Below, piece by piece: positions 44,976 through 52,776 of a stretch of 64,000 nucleotides of DNA. How positions within the stretch are numbered: position 1 is the first letter of the stretch; each line of letters starts with the position of its first letter. Source of the DNA: CAJCJE01 sp035948315 (GTDB lineage: Bacteria; Actinomycetota; Actinomycetes; Mycobacteriales; Pseudonocardiaceae); contig DASZJG010000095.1 in NCBI GenBank assembly GCA_035948315.1, positions 62,001 through 126,000 on the forward strand. The letters run 5' to 3'. The position numbers and the translations under genes were made by a program. The notes beneath the pieces are model-generated. The model ran no database searches. It saw only the letters and a program-made list of their open reading frames with translations, and was not told the origin of the DNA.

Positions 44976-45002
44976 TGTCACTTTTTCCGGCGCGCTCCCG
45001 TC
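44976..45002 (+). promoter_or_regulatory. ECF41-type promoter for the sigma-factor gene
   Basis: -35 TGTCAC (44976-44981), 17-bp spacer, -10 CGTC (44999-45002), 36 bp upstream of the sigma start. It implies positive autoregulation of the sigma factor together with the divergent NmrA-like gene. Confidence 0.7.
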
Positions 45003-45037
45003 CTAGCTGGGAGGATCGGCGAAGTGGAGGACGGAGC

Positions 45038-45922
45038 ATGACCGGAGCGCAGTTCACCGCCTCCTGGCAGGCGCACCGCGGTTACCTGATCGACCTGGCC
45101 TACCGCATGCTGGGCGACGTAGGCGCGGCCGAGGACATGGTGCAGGAGGCGTTCGCCAGGTTGGCTCGCGCCGAGGAGAACATCGTGGACGAGCGCGGCT
45201 GGCTGACCGTGGTCATCTCGCGGCTGTGCCTGGACCAGATCCGCTCCGCCCGCATCCGGCACGAGAGGACCCAGGACGCCGCGCTGCTGGAGGGCGCGAC
45301 CCCGGTCGCCGCCCACGCTCCGGTCGACCCGGCCGACCGGATCACCCTGGACGACCAGGTCCGCCAGGCACTCGCGGTGGTACTGGCGCGGCTCGGTCCG
45401 GACGAACGCGTGGTGTTCATCCTGCACGACGTGTTCGCGACCCCGTTCGACACGATCGCGCAGACCCTCGGCAGGCCGGTCGCCACCTGCCGCCAGCTGG
45501 CCAGGCGCGCGCGGCAGAAGATCGCCGACGCCAGCGGTCCGGCGGGCCAGCCCGCGCCGTTCGCCGAACACCGGCTGATCACCGAGAAGTTCATCACCGC
45601 CTGCACGAACGGCGATCTCGACGCGCTGCTGTCCGTGTTGCACCCGAACGCCTGGGGCCGCGCCGACTTCGGGCCGGATGCCCCGTTCCCGCCGCAGACC
45701 AACCACGGCGCCGACCGGGTCGCCAACGGCCTGATGGTCTTCTACCACCGGCAGAACGCGGTGTTCGTGACCGACCCGGGCGGCGATCCGCTGACCCTGC
45801 TCGCGTTCATCAACCGCGCCCTGTTCGCCACGCTGACCCTGACCGTCGAGCACGGCCTGATCACCGCCATCCAGGTGCGCGGCGACCTCTCGGCGTTCCC
45901 CGGCCTCAACCGAGCGGACTGA
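45038..45922 (+). CDS. ECF41-like sigma factor (SigJ/SigI type) with SnoaL domain
   Basis: A 294-aa sigma factor. Region 2 reads RMLGDVGAAEDMVQEAFARL with DERGWLTVVISRLCLD; region 4 has ARLGPDERVVFILHDVFATPFDTIAQTL. The C-terminal half is SnoaL-like, as in ECF41/SigJ. ECF41 sigma factors lack an anti-sigma factor and activate themselves plus a neighbouring carboxymuconolactone decarboxylase, oxidoreductase or epimerase gene. The divergent NmrA-like gene and the paired promoters fit this. ATG 45038 follows GGAGGACGGAGC. Its last 17 bp overlap the convergent GH43 gene. Confidence 0.9.
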   Translation: MTGAQFTASWQAHRGYLIDLAYRMLGDVGAAEDMVQEAFARLARAEENIVDERGWLTVVISRLCLDQIRSARIRHERTQDAALLEGATPVAAHAPVDPADRITLDDQVRQALAVVLARLGPDERVVFILHDVFATPFDTIAQTLGRPVATCRQLARRARQKIADASGPAGQPAPFAEHRLITEKFITACTNGDLDALLSVLHPNAWGRADFGPDAPFPPQTNHGADRVANGLMVFYHRQNAVFVTDPGGDPLTLLAFINRALFATLTLTVEHGLITAIQVRGDLSAFPGLNRAD

Positions 45923-47693
45923 CGCTGATCGGCCCGAACGTGCTCGCGTACCCACCGCCGCCCATCGACACCAGCCCGATCCGCGTCCCGCTGCCCAACG
46001 GCAGGTCCCACGTGCCGCCCGCGTCCCAGCGCACGCCGTCCAGGCTGGTGAAGGCCGTGTACTGATCGACGCCGAGCCCGACCCGGTGCACGAGGCGCAG
46101 GTACGTGGTCGCGCCGACCGGCCCGACCACCGCGTTGCCGTAGCTGGGATAACCGGCCGGCACCGGATCGCTGTGCTTGCCGAACTCGGTCTGCCGGGTG
46201 TTCCACATGGCCGTCACCGACAGCTTCACGTAGTTGCCGTCGTCGTGGTAGACGACGATGCCGCCCTGCACGTAGTTGTGCACTGTCCCGTCGTTCGGCA
46301 CGGTCATGGTGACGCTGGTCTGCACGACGTAGTCGCCGGCGGGCGCGGGTTCGGCCAGCACGGAGGCGAGGTAGGGCGATGGCGGCTGGAGATCGTCCGG
46401 CTGAGTGTCCACAGTGAACTCGCCGCCGCCGACCCGGTAAGCGGCCGGATCGGGCGGCCGGATCCAGGTCCACTGCGCGGACAGCGTCGATGCCGCGAAA
46501 TCGTCGGACAGCGCGCGAATCGGTGCTCCTGGTCGCGGTTGCGGCCGGAACACCGGCCGGTACGCGGTCCGCTCACCCGGCTGCGCGGCCGGTCCCGGCA
46601 GCGGCGTGTCGGACGGCCCGCGTCCGCCGTCCACCGTCGGCCAGCCGTCCCGCCAGTCCAACGGATCCATCATCAACTGCCGTCGGTTGTAGCCGACCTG
46701 GCCGGGCACGTAGGGGTTGTTCTGGTCGATCGCGTGATAGAAGATCCACTGCTGGCCGGTGACATCGGTGATCACGGCATTGTGGCCGGGCCCGATCCAC
46801 CGGTTCCCGTTGGCCGCCAACACCGGTGTGCCGCCCACCCGGGTCGCCAACAGCGACATCCCGTCCCGGTCGACGAACGGTCCGAGCGGGCTGCGCGAGC
46901 GCCCGGCGAACACCGCGTATCCGGTCAGTTGGCCGCCACAGCAGTTCGCCGACGAGCCCATCAGGTAGAACCAGCCGTCGTGCCGGACGATGAACGTGGC
47001 CTCGTACCGGTTGTCGATGGTGATCTGCTGCTCGGTCGAGGGAATCGAGGTCAATCCGTCCGGCGACAGCTCGCGAACCGCAATGCCGCCGATATAACTG
47101 CCGTAATAGAGGTAGCTCGTGCCGCCCGACGTGATCACCTCGGGATCGATCGCCTCGCGCCCGTTGTACGGCGCCACCACCGGCCCGCCCGAATCGACCC
47201 AGGGCCCCAATGGCGACGAACTCGTCAGCACCCCGACCGCCGGACCGCCGGCCACCGTGCCCGACGCCGCGTAATACAGGAAATACCTGCCGTCGTGATA
47301 CGTCACATCCGGCGCCCACAGAAATCCGCCGCTCCCGACCCAGCCCGGCGACGTCGGTAACGCGGCTCCCGCGTACGTCCAGTGCACCAGGTCCAGCGAG
47401 GAGTACATCGGCAGTGTCACGTACTCGCCCGGCGGCGCGCCCAGGTCGTTGATGTCGATGGCGTCCGTCGTGCAGTAGGCATACCAGTGCCGATCACCGG
47501 CCTGCCCCTGGAGAATGAACGGATCGGCGCAGTTCAACGCCTGCGTCCCGTCCGGCAATGTCATCGGTAACGGATTCCGATACGCGGGCGCGACCGATAA
47601 CTGAGAATCAGCTGATGCGCCGGACACATTCACCACAAAACCGAGCAGAGCCACCAGAGCCAACGCGGACGCGAACAACCGTCTGCTGACCAC
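45906..47693 (-). CDS. secreted GH43-family glycoside hydrolase with C-terminal beta-sandwich
   Basis: A 595-aa exported protein. Signal peptide to about residue 28 (GASA-D). The five-bladed propeller of GH43 is visible: base D in NCADPFIL, 'LWAPDVTYHDGRYFLYYA', pKa modulator in AIDPEV and acid E in RYEATFIVRHDGWFYL. The presence of WAPD and the long loop 'SSANCCGG' suits arabinan/xylan-degrading members. Residues about 395-595 form a concanavalin-like C-terminal domain (DDFAASTLSAQWTW) common in GH43. GTG 47691-47693 follows GGGGAGGAA. Leucine 32 is TTA (47598-47600, complement). Confidence 0.88.
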   Translation of the reverse strand: MVSRRLFASALALVALLGFVVNVSGASADSQLSVAPAYRNPLPMTLPDGTQALNCADPFILQGQAGDRHWYAYCTTDAIDINDLGAPPGEYVTLPMYSSLDLVHWTYAGAALPTSPGWVGSGGFLWAPDVTYHDGRYFLYYAASGTVAGGPAVGVLTSSSPLGPWVDSGGPVVAPYNGREAIDPEVITSGGTSYLYYGSYIGGIAVRELSPDGLTSIPSTEQQITIDNRYEATFIVRHDGWFYLMGSSANCCGGQLTGYAVFAGRSRSPLGPFVDRDGMSLLATRVGGTPVLAANGNRWIGPGHNAVITDVTGQQWIFYHAIDQNNPYVPGQVGYNRRQLMMDPLDWRDGWPTVDGGRGPSDTPLPGPAAQPGERTAYRPVFRPQPRPGAPIRALSDDFAASTLSAQWTWIRPPDPAAYRVGGGEFTVDTQPDDLQPPSPYLASVLAEPAPAGDYVVQTSVTMTVPNDGTVHNYVQGGIVVYHDDGNYVKLSVTAMWNTRQTEFGKHSDPVPAGYPSYGNAVVGPVGATTYLRLVHRVGLGVDQYTAFTSLDGVRWDAGGTWDLPLGSGTRIGLVSMGGGGYASTFGPISVSPLG

Positions 47694-47778
47694 GATTCCT
47701 CCCCTGGATTCGCCGGCAGTCGTTCCAGTATCGCGGTAGGGTCACCGCGAACCACGCATCCGGACGGGGGAGTTTTCG

Positions 47779-49812
47779 GTGGCAGACGAGGGCCGGATCC
47801 ACCAGGAAGTCAGCGGCACCGTCACCGGCAACGTCGTCCAGGCGAACACGATCGGCCAGGTCGTGGTCAACGCGCCGACACCGCGCAGCTTCGCGCTCGC
47901 CGAGGAAGTGCCGGAACCGCCGAGGCATTACACCAACTTCGCGCCAGAACTGACCGCCATCACCACCGCGGTACGCCCGGCCGCAGGCGAGTTCGGCCCG
48001 CACGTCCAAGTGGTCACCGGTCAGCCGGCCAGCGGAAAAACCGGCCTGGTCTGCAAATGGGCGGAGGAGCACGGCGAGCACTACCCGGGCGGCGTGTTCT
48101 TCGCGCGGCTGACCGAGGAACCGGACACCTATCAGGTCCTGGCCTGTTGGCTCAGTTCCTATTTCGACTACGCCTACCGCGAACTCCCACCGGGCCTGGC
48201 CGGAATCCGGAAGCTGTGGCGCAGCAAAACCCGGGATCGGCGGGTGCTGCTGGTCCTCGACGACGCAGGCAGCTACGAGGACGTCGAGACGCTGCTGCCG
48301 GGCCGGGGCGAGTCCGCGGTGCTGGTGGTGTCGATCGACGAGGTGACCCGCTTCAGCGCCGGGCTCGCCGCGCGTCCGATCCGGCTCACCCCGCTGCACG
48401 ACGACCAGGCGCTGGCCCTGCTCGGCAAGCGGATTGGCCGGGAGCGGGTCGAAACGGAGCAGGACGCCGCCATCGAGCTGGTGAAGATCTGCGGCAGGCT
48501 GCCCGGTCCGCTCAACATCGTCGGCGCCGTCCTCGACCTCGACCCGCATCTGACCATCGCCGCGCAGGTCCAGCGGCTGACCGAGCAGGGCGTGCTGACG
48601 CACCTCGGCCTGAACGTCATCTACGACGCCGCCTACGACCGCCTCACCCCCGACGAACAGCGCGCCTACCACGCCCTCGGCGCACACCCGGGCGCACAGC
48701 TGGTGATCAGCGCCGACGCCATCGCCGCCGCCATCGACCTGGACGTCCCCGCCACCGAACGCGCGCTGGACAAGCTGTACACGGTGAGCCTGGCCGGCAA
48801 GCGCGGTGCCGGTCGCTACCAACTCAACTCGCTGGTCGCCGAGCACGCCGCCGCGCGGGCCGGCACCGACCTGGCCACGTTGCGGGCCCGCGCCATCGCC
48901 TACTACCGCGACCTCGGGCTGCGCTGCGCCGAAAAGCTGATGCCGAACCGGGGCTGGTGGCCGGACATCGTGCCGCTGGCGGACGCCAACATCGCGCAGG
49001 CATGGCTGGTCAGCAACGGTGCCGCCATTCTCGCGTCGGCCGAGGAGGCCGCGCGTTGCGGTGATCAGCTTTCGGTCGTGCAGCTGTGCCTGGTCAGCTG
49101 GCCGCTGGACACCATCGGCAGCAATCCGGCCAGAACGGTCCGCCTGAACCAACTCGGCGTCGCCGCTGCTGCCGCGCTGGACAACGACCTGCTCAGCTCG
49201 GTCATGTACACGCAGCTGGGATTCGGCTACCGGGACCAGGGCGACCGGCCGCACGCGACCGAGGCGTTCGAGGCCGCGATGCGGCTGGGCACCAACGCAT
49301 CGATGGCGAGCGCCATGGAGGGCCTCGCCCTGATGCTGCGCAACCACGGCGACACCGCGCGGGCACGCACCCTGCTGATCCGCAATCTCGAACTCGCGGA
49401 CCACATCCTGGCCGAGAACCCGACGGACGGGTCGGCGCAGCGCAGGCATCGCATGGCCCGCTTCCACCTGGCCACCGTCCTGCCGCCCGAGGCCGCCGTG
49501 CCCGAGTTGCGCGAAGTTCTGGCCGCGTTCGCCGGTGAAATACGAAACCAAGCCAAGATCAACCTCTGGCTCGGCCGCAAGCTCATCGAATCCGGAGACG
49601 GTGCTGGCGCGATCGATCCGCTGCGTGCCGCCGCCGAACTGGCCGCATCGAGCGGGCTGACCCGCGAGCGCGGATTGGCTTACGAGGCGCTGGCCGACGC
49701 CGATACAGCCAATGCGCAGGCTCATCTGCGCGAGGCATCGAGCATCCTGCGTCTGGAGTTCCCCGACGACGAGGCGCGGGTGCGCGCACGAATGACCGAA
49801 CCAGGGAGTTGA
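47779..49812 (+). CDS. STAND NTPase (NLR-like) with N-terminal amyloid-signalling-like motif
   Basis: A 677-aa protein. Residues about 10-30 read EVSGTVTGNVVQANTIGQVV, matching the C-terminal motif of the next gene. NB-ARC: Walker A GQPASGKT (81-88), Walker B RRVLLVLDD (D161-D162). The sensor position, usually TSR, reads VVSIDE, and the GLPL box is GRLPGPL, so the ATPase is divergent. C-terminal helical TPR-like repeats (about 430-665) probably sense the trigger. GTG 47779 follows GGGGGAG. The downstream gene starts 2 bp after its stop. The predicted role is a sensor that nucleates the effector's motif; this is inference from architecture. Confidence 0.85.
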   Translation: MADEGRIHQEVSGTVTGNVVQANTIGQVVVNAPTPRSFALAEEVPEPPRHYTNFAPELTAITTAVRPAAGEFGPHVQVVTGQPASGKTGLVCKWAEEHGEHYPGGVFFARLTEEPDTYQVLACWLSSYFDYAYRELPPGLAGIRKLWRSKTRDRRVLLVLDDAGSYEDVETLLPGRGESAVLVVSIDEVTRFSAGLAARPIRLTPLHDDQALALLGKRIGRERVETEQDAAIELVKICGRLPGPLNIVGAVLDLDPHLTIAAQVQRLTEQGVLTHLGLNVIYDAAYDRLTPDEQRAYHALGAHPGAQLVISADAIAAAIDLDVPATERALDKLYTVSLAGKRGAGRYQLNSLVAEHAAARAGTDLATLRARAIAYYRDLGLRCAEKLMPNRGWWPDIVPLADANIAQAWLVSNGAAILASAEEAARCGDQLSVVQLCLVSWPLDTIGSNPARTVRLNQLGVAAAAALDNDLLSSVMYTQLGFGYRDQGDRPHATEAFEAAMRLGTNASMASAMEGLALMLRNHGDTARARTLLIRNLELADHILAENPTDGSAQRRHRMARFHLATVLPPEAAVPELREVLAAFAGEIRNQAKINLWLGRKLIESGDGAGAIDPLRAAAELAASSGLTRERGLAYEALADADTANAQAHLREASSILRLEFPDDEARVRARMTEPGS

Positions 49813-49814
49813 CC

Positions 49815-50165
49815 ATGCCCGATTCCATGCTGATCGCGATCGCCACCACGTTGGCCACCAAGGCGGCAGGGACGTTGTTCGATCTGGTGAAGGCGAAGCT
49901 GAGCAGGCGCGGCAGCAAGGAAGTCGCGACGCTGGACGCCGCCGTGGCCGCCGGGCCGGACTCGGCCGAGGTCGGGCAGTTGGCCGAGGTGCTGGACGCG
50001 GCGCAGCAGGAGGACGGCGAGTTCGCCGAGCAGCTGCGCGAGGAGTGGCAGAAGATCATCTCGGTGCAGGCCGGCAGCGGCAGCGTGACCCAGACGATCA
50101 CCGGAACCGTCACTGGCAACGCCGTCCAGGCACGCGACATCCAGGGCGGTATTACCTTCAACTGA
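49815..50165 (+). CDS. putative cell-death effector with C-terminal amyloid-signalling-like motif
   Basis: A 116-aa protein. Residues 5-31 form a hydrophobic helix (LIAIATTLATKAAGTLFDLV) ending in KAKLSRR; residues 50-82 are amphipathic helices (VGQLAEVLDAAQQ, FAEQLREEWQKII). This resembles the small helical Bell/HeLo-like membrane-active domains, though I cannot prove homology. The last 24 residues contain ITGTVTGNAVQARDIQGG, nearly identical to the STAND N-terminus encoded just upstream. ATG 49815 is preceded by AGGGAG (49803-49808) inside the upstream gene. A matched motif at the effector C-terminus and the NLR N-terminus is the known layout of amyloid-signalling pairs. Confidence 0.75.
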   Translation: MPDSMLIAIATTLATKAAGTLFDLVKAKLSRRGSKEVATLDAAVAAGPDSAEVGQLAEVLDAAQQEDGEFAEQLREEWQKIISVQAGSGSVTQTITGTVTGNAVQARDIQGGITFN

Positions 50166-50206
50166 CCCGGCTTTATCAAAACGTTACCTCGCTTGCGCTT
50201 GTCTCT

Positions 50207-50239
50207 CTGCTTTACATCACGCACGCTCGTGTAAAGCAG
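50207..50239. promoter_or_regulatory. palindromic operator candidate upstream of alkB
   Basis: Perfect 10-bp arms CTGCTTTACA (50207-50216) and TGTAAAGCAG (50230-50239) around a 13-bp centre, 41 bp before the alkB start. Size and symmetry suit a TetR-family dimer pair; the TetR encoded at the end of the operon is the obvious candidate. It could also act as a terminator for the STAND/effector operon, but there is no T-run. Confidence 0.6.
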
Positions 50240-50279
50240 GGCGACATCGAGTCGCGTGTTGTCAAGCGAGGTGGGTCGG

Positions 50280-51494
50280 ATGCGCGAAGGGTCCCTGTCC
50301 GGTCGGGCGACGATCGCCGAGGACGAACAACGTCCCGACTGGCGCGACAAGAAGCGCTACCTGTGGCTGCTCGGCACGGTCGTGCCGCTGTTCGTGTTCG
50401 CGGGCTGGGGCCTGGTGAACCTCACCGGCCTGCACGTGTTCTGGTGGCTGGGCCCGATCTTCGTCTACGTGATCATTCCGGTGCTGGACCGGTTCTTCGG
50501 CGACGACCCGAGCAATCCGCCCGAGGAGATCGTCGCCTGGCTCGACCGCGACCGCTACTACCGCTTCGTCACCTACGCGTTCCTGCCCATCCAGTACGTC
50601 GCGTTCTTCACCGGGTTCTGGCTGATGACCCGGCACGGCGGTCTCGACGTCGTCGACCGGCTCGGCATCGCGTTCACGCTCGGCTCGCTCAACGGCATCG
50701 CCATCAACACCGCGCACGAGATGGGGCACAAGAAGGAGCACCTGGAACGGTGGTTCGCCCGCATCGCGCTGGCGCCCAGCGGTTACGGCCACTTCTTCAT
50801 CGAGCACAACCGCGGCCACCACGTGCGCGTCGCGACCCCGGACGACCCCGCGTCGAGCCGGCTCGGCGAGTCGTTCTGGGCGTTCTGGCCGCGCACCGTC
50901 GCCGGCAGCTTCCGCAACTCGTGGCAGCTGGAGAAGCGCAGGCTGCGGCGGATGGGCAAGCGCACCTGGACGCCGCGCAACGACGTGCTCAACGCGTGGG
51001 CGATGACCGTGGTGCTGTGGGCGGCGCTGATCGTGCTGTTCGGCGTCGGCATCGTGCCGTATCTGCTGATCCAGGCCGTATTCGCGTTCAGCCTGCTGGA
51101 GGCCGTGAACTATCTCGAACATTACGGCCTGCTCCGTGAGGAACTGGCCAACGGCCGCTACGAGCGGGTCACGCCCAAGCACAGCTGGAACAACAACCAC
51201 ATCGTCACGAACCTGTTCCTGTACCAGTTGCAGCGGCACAGCGACCACCACGCCAACCCGACCCGTCGCTACCAGGCACTGCGCCACTTCGAGGAATCGC
51301 CGCAGCTGCCCGTCGGCTACGCGGCCATGATCGTGCTCTGCTACTTCCCGCCGCTGTGGCGTCGCGTGATGGACAAGCGGGTGCTCGCGCACTTCGACGG
51401 GGACGTGACCCGGGCCAACATCCACCCGCGCAAGCGCGCCGCGATCATCGCCAAGTACAGCGTGCCGGGAACGCGGGTCACGCGTGCCGCCTAA
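50280..51494 (+). CDS. alkB: alkane 1-monooxygenase (AlkB)
   Basis: A 404-aa integral-membrane di-iron hydroxylase that oxidises the terminal carbon of n-alkanes with electrons from rubredoxin. All histidine boxes are present: HEMGH (146-150), EHNRGHH (175-181), the AlkB-specific NYLEHYGL (H281) and LQRHSDHH (H320-H324). About six membrane helices are seen (residues 28-50, 54-70, 97-117, 126-143, 238-257, 260-276). ATG 50280 was preferred over GTG 50256 as the conserved sequence begins there and GCGAGG precedes it. It heads the alkB-rubredoxin-TetR operon. Confidence 0.96.
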   Translation: MREGSLSGRATIAEDEQRPDWRDKKRYLWLLGTVVPLFVFAGWGLVNLTGLHVFWWLGPIFVYVIIPVLDRFFGDDPSNPPEEIVAWLDRDRYYRFVTYAFLPIQYVAFFTGFWLMTRHGGLDVVDRLGIAFTLGSLNGIAINTAHEMGHKKEHLERWFARIALAPSGYGHFFIEHNRGHHVRVATPDDPASSRLGESFWAFWPRTVAGSFRNSWQLEKRRLRRMGKRTWTPRNDVLNAWAMTVVLWAALIVLFGVGIVPYLLIQAVFAFSLLEAVNYLEHYGLLREELANGRYERVTPKHSWNNNHIVTNLFLYQLQRHSDHHANPTRRYQALRHFEESPQLPVGYAAMIVLCYFPPLWRRVMDKRVLAHFDGDVTRANIHPRKRAAIIAKYSVPGTRVTRAA

Positions 51495-51503
51495 GGTGGG
51501 AGT

Positions 51504-51686
51504 ATGAGCAGGTTTCGGTGCGAGGTCTGCGACTACGTCTATGACGAGGTCCAGGGCGAGCCGAGGGAGGGCTTCCCGGCCGGCACGCCCTGGTCGGAGG
51601 TACCCGATGACTGGTGCTGCCCGGACTGCGGCGTCCGCGAGAAACCCGACTTCCTCCCGGTCGGGACCGGCCGTGCCGACGCCTGA
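51504..51686 (+). CDS. rubredoxin (AlkG-like)
   Basis: A 60-aa iron protein with two CxxC knuckles: C6-x2-C9 (CEVC) and C39-x2-C42 (CPDC), and the conserved aromatic/turn segments YVYDEVQGEP, FPAGTPWSEVPDDW. It passes electrons from rubredoxin reductase to AlkB. It lies 9 bp after alkB. Only one rubredoxin and no reductase are encoded here; the reductase must be elsewhere. Confidence 0.95.
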   Translation: MSRFRCEVCDYVYDEVQGEPREGFPAGTPWSEVPDDWCCPDCGVREKPDFLPVGTGRADA

Positions 51687-52266
51687 CACCGTGCCCTACC
51701 CGGAGGCGGCCCATGGCCTGCTGCGCGAGACGATCATCGCAGCGGTCGACGAGTTGGCGCGCTCGCGCGGCTGGTCGGCGACCACCATGTCGCACGTCGC
51801 CGAAGTCGCCGGGGTCAGCAGGCAGACCGTCTACAACGAGTTCGGTTCGCGCCAGGCGCTTGTCGAAGCCTATGTCGCCCACGAGGTCGAGAACCTGGTC
51901 ACCGAGGTCGAGACCGCCGTGCACGGCCATGCCGACGACCCGTCCGCCGCGCTGCGCGCCGCGTTCGGCCTGTTCCTCAAGCTCGCCTCGGACGAGCCGA
52001 TCATCCGCATCATCGTCGCGGACGCGGAAAGCGGCCACCTGATGCGCCTGCTCACCAACCTCGGCACCTCGATCGCCGACGACCGAATCGCTCGGCTGAT
52101 CGTGGACGTGTGGCCGCAGGTCCACACCGAGGACGCCGAACTGCTCGCCGACTGCCTGGTCCGCCTGGCGATCAGCCACGCCGTCGCGCCCGCCACCGAG
52201 CCGGAAACCACCAGCCGCAACGTCACCCGCCTCGTCGCCCCGCTGATCCGAGAAATTCTGGGTTAG
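51673..52266 (+). CDS. TetR-family regulator (AlkX-like)
   Basis: A 197-aa TetR repressor. The HTH is at about 20-65 (TMSHVAEVAGVSRQTVYNEFGSRQALVEAYV). The C-terminal ligand domain is helical. In Dietzia and Rhodococcus relatives, AlkX follows alkB-rub genes and represses them until alkane or fatty-acid signals release it. GTG 51673 overlaps the rubredoxin end by 14 bp; GTG 51691 is an alternative. The operator candidate is the 50207-50239 palindrome. Confidence 0.88.
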   Translation: MPTPDTVPYPEAAHGLLRETIIAAVDELARSRGWSATTMSHVAEVAGVSRQTVYNEFGSRQALVEAYVAHEVENLVTEVETAVHGHADDPSAALRAAFGLFLKLASDEPIIRIIVADAESGHLMRLLTNLGTSIADDRIARLIVDVWPQVHTEDAELLADCLVRLAISHAVAPATEPETTSRNVTRLVAPLIREILG

Positions 52267-52274
52267 CAATTCAA

Positions 52275-52303
52275 TTGACGGTGTCCGAATATCCGGGCAT
52301 GAT
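52275..52303 (+). promoter_or_regulatory. sigma70-type promoter of a small transcription unit
   Basis: -35 TTGACG (52275-52280), 17-bp spacer, -10 CATGAT (52298-52303). It precedes a 50-aa ORF with a strong ribosome-binding site. Confidence 0.5.
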
Positions 52304-52335
52304 GAATAGCAACAACGTCGAACCCGGAGGAAGAA

Positions 52336-52488
52336 ATGACCACGCGCACGCGAAAGTCACACCGCCGCTATCGCGGCGCGCTGTGCGCCGCCGTGCCGTC
52401 GCGGTCTCTCATTGCTCGCCGGCAAGGCGCTGACCAGCAAAAATCATTGAACGCGTTGCCGAGCACCGGCACCGGCTCCCCGCCATGA
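52336..52488 (+). CDS. 50-aa basic small protein (possibly a frameshifted exported peptide)
   Basis: ATG 52336 follows GGAGGAAGAA at ideal spacing and a promoter (52275). The product starts MTTRTRKSHRRYRG and stays polar in this frame. In the -1 frame after codon 22 it would read GLSLLAGKALTSKNH and stop, giving a signal-like hydrophobic stretch, so a frameshift in an exported peptide is possible. No family is recognised. A terminator hairpin follows at 52513. Confidence 0.4.
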   Translation: MTTRTRKSHRRYRGALCAAVPSRSLIARRQGADQQKSLNALPSTGTGSPP

Positions 52489-52504
52489 CATCAACCGTGT
52501 CATG
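52484..52504. repeat. 7-bp inverted repeat
   Basis: CATGACA (52484-52490) and TGTCATG (52498-52504) around 7 bases, overlapping the stop of the small ORF. Possibly an operator or part of the RNA structure ahead of the terminator. Confidence 0.3.
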
Positions 52505-52512
52505 ATCAGGGG

Positions 52513-52550
52513 AGCCGCCCGTCGGGAAACCGACCAGGGCGGCTTTCGTT
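52513..52550 (+). terminator. intrinsic-terminator-like hairpin before the tRNA array
   Basis: Stem AGCCGCCC (52513-52520) with GGGCGGCT (52537-52544), continued by GTCGG/CCGAC around a GAAA tetraloop; a CA bulge at 52535-52536. It is followed by TTCGTT. This is the clearest intrinsic terminator in the window. Confidence 0.75.
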
Positions 52551-52593
52551 ATTTAATGCTGCCCACAATTCGATTGTTTCGCTCCTTTTTCTT

Positions 52594-52676
52594 GGTGGGG
52601 CTGGGCACGTGGCGAGCCCACCCGACTGTAATTCGGACGCCTCCGGGCTGTGGCGGTTCGACTCCGTCCCTCACCA
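52594..52676 (+). tRNA. tRNA-Tyr (anticodon GTA)
   Basis: 83 nt, class II. Acceptor GGTGGGG/CCTCACC, anticodon loop CTGTAAT, variable arm 52638-52651, T-arm GGCGG-TTCGACT-CCGTC, discriminator A. Position 8 is C instead of the conserved T and the top anticodon-stem pair is C-A. CCA is not encoded. Confidence 0.85.
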
Positions 52677-52694
52677 CCCATCGACAGCTCCCAA

Positions 52695-52766
52695 CGGATG
52701 CGAGGGAGACGGCAACCCACCTGATTTGGGATCAGGAAACACCGCGTTCGACTCGCGGGCATCCGA
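52695..52766 (+). tRNA. tRNA-Pro (anticodon TGG)
   Basis: 72 nt. Acceptor CGGATGC/GCATCCG (seven pairs), anticodon stem-loop CCTGA-TTTGGGA-TCAGG, T-arm CCGCG-TTCGACT-CGCGG, discriminator A. Position 8 is G rather than T. 18 bp after tRNA-Tyr. Confidence 0.85.
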
Positions 52767-52776
52767 CGAGTAGTCC

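Noticed and set aside
44955..44987. Terminator hairpin GAAAAAGTGACA/TGTCACTTTTTC
   Set aside because: It lies between divergent gene starts, and its arms are explained by two opposed ECF41 promoters.
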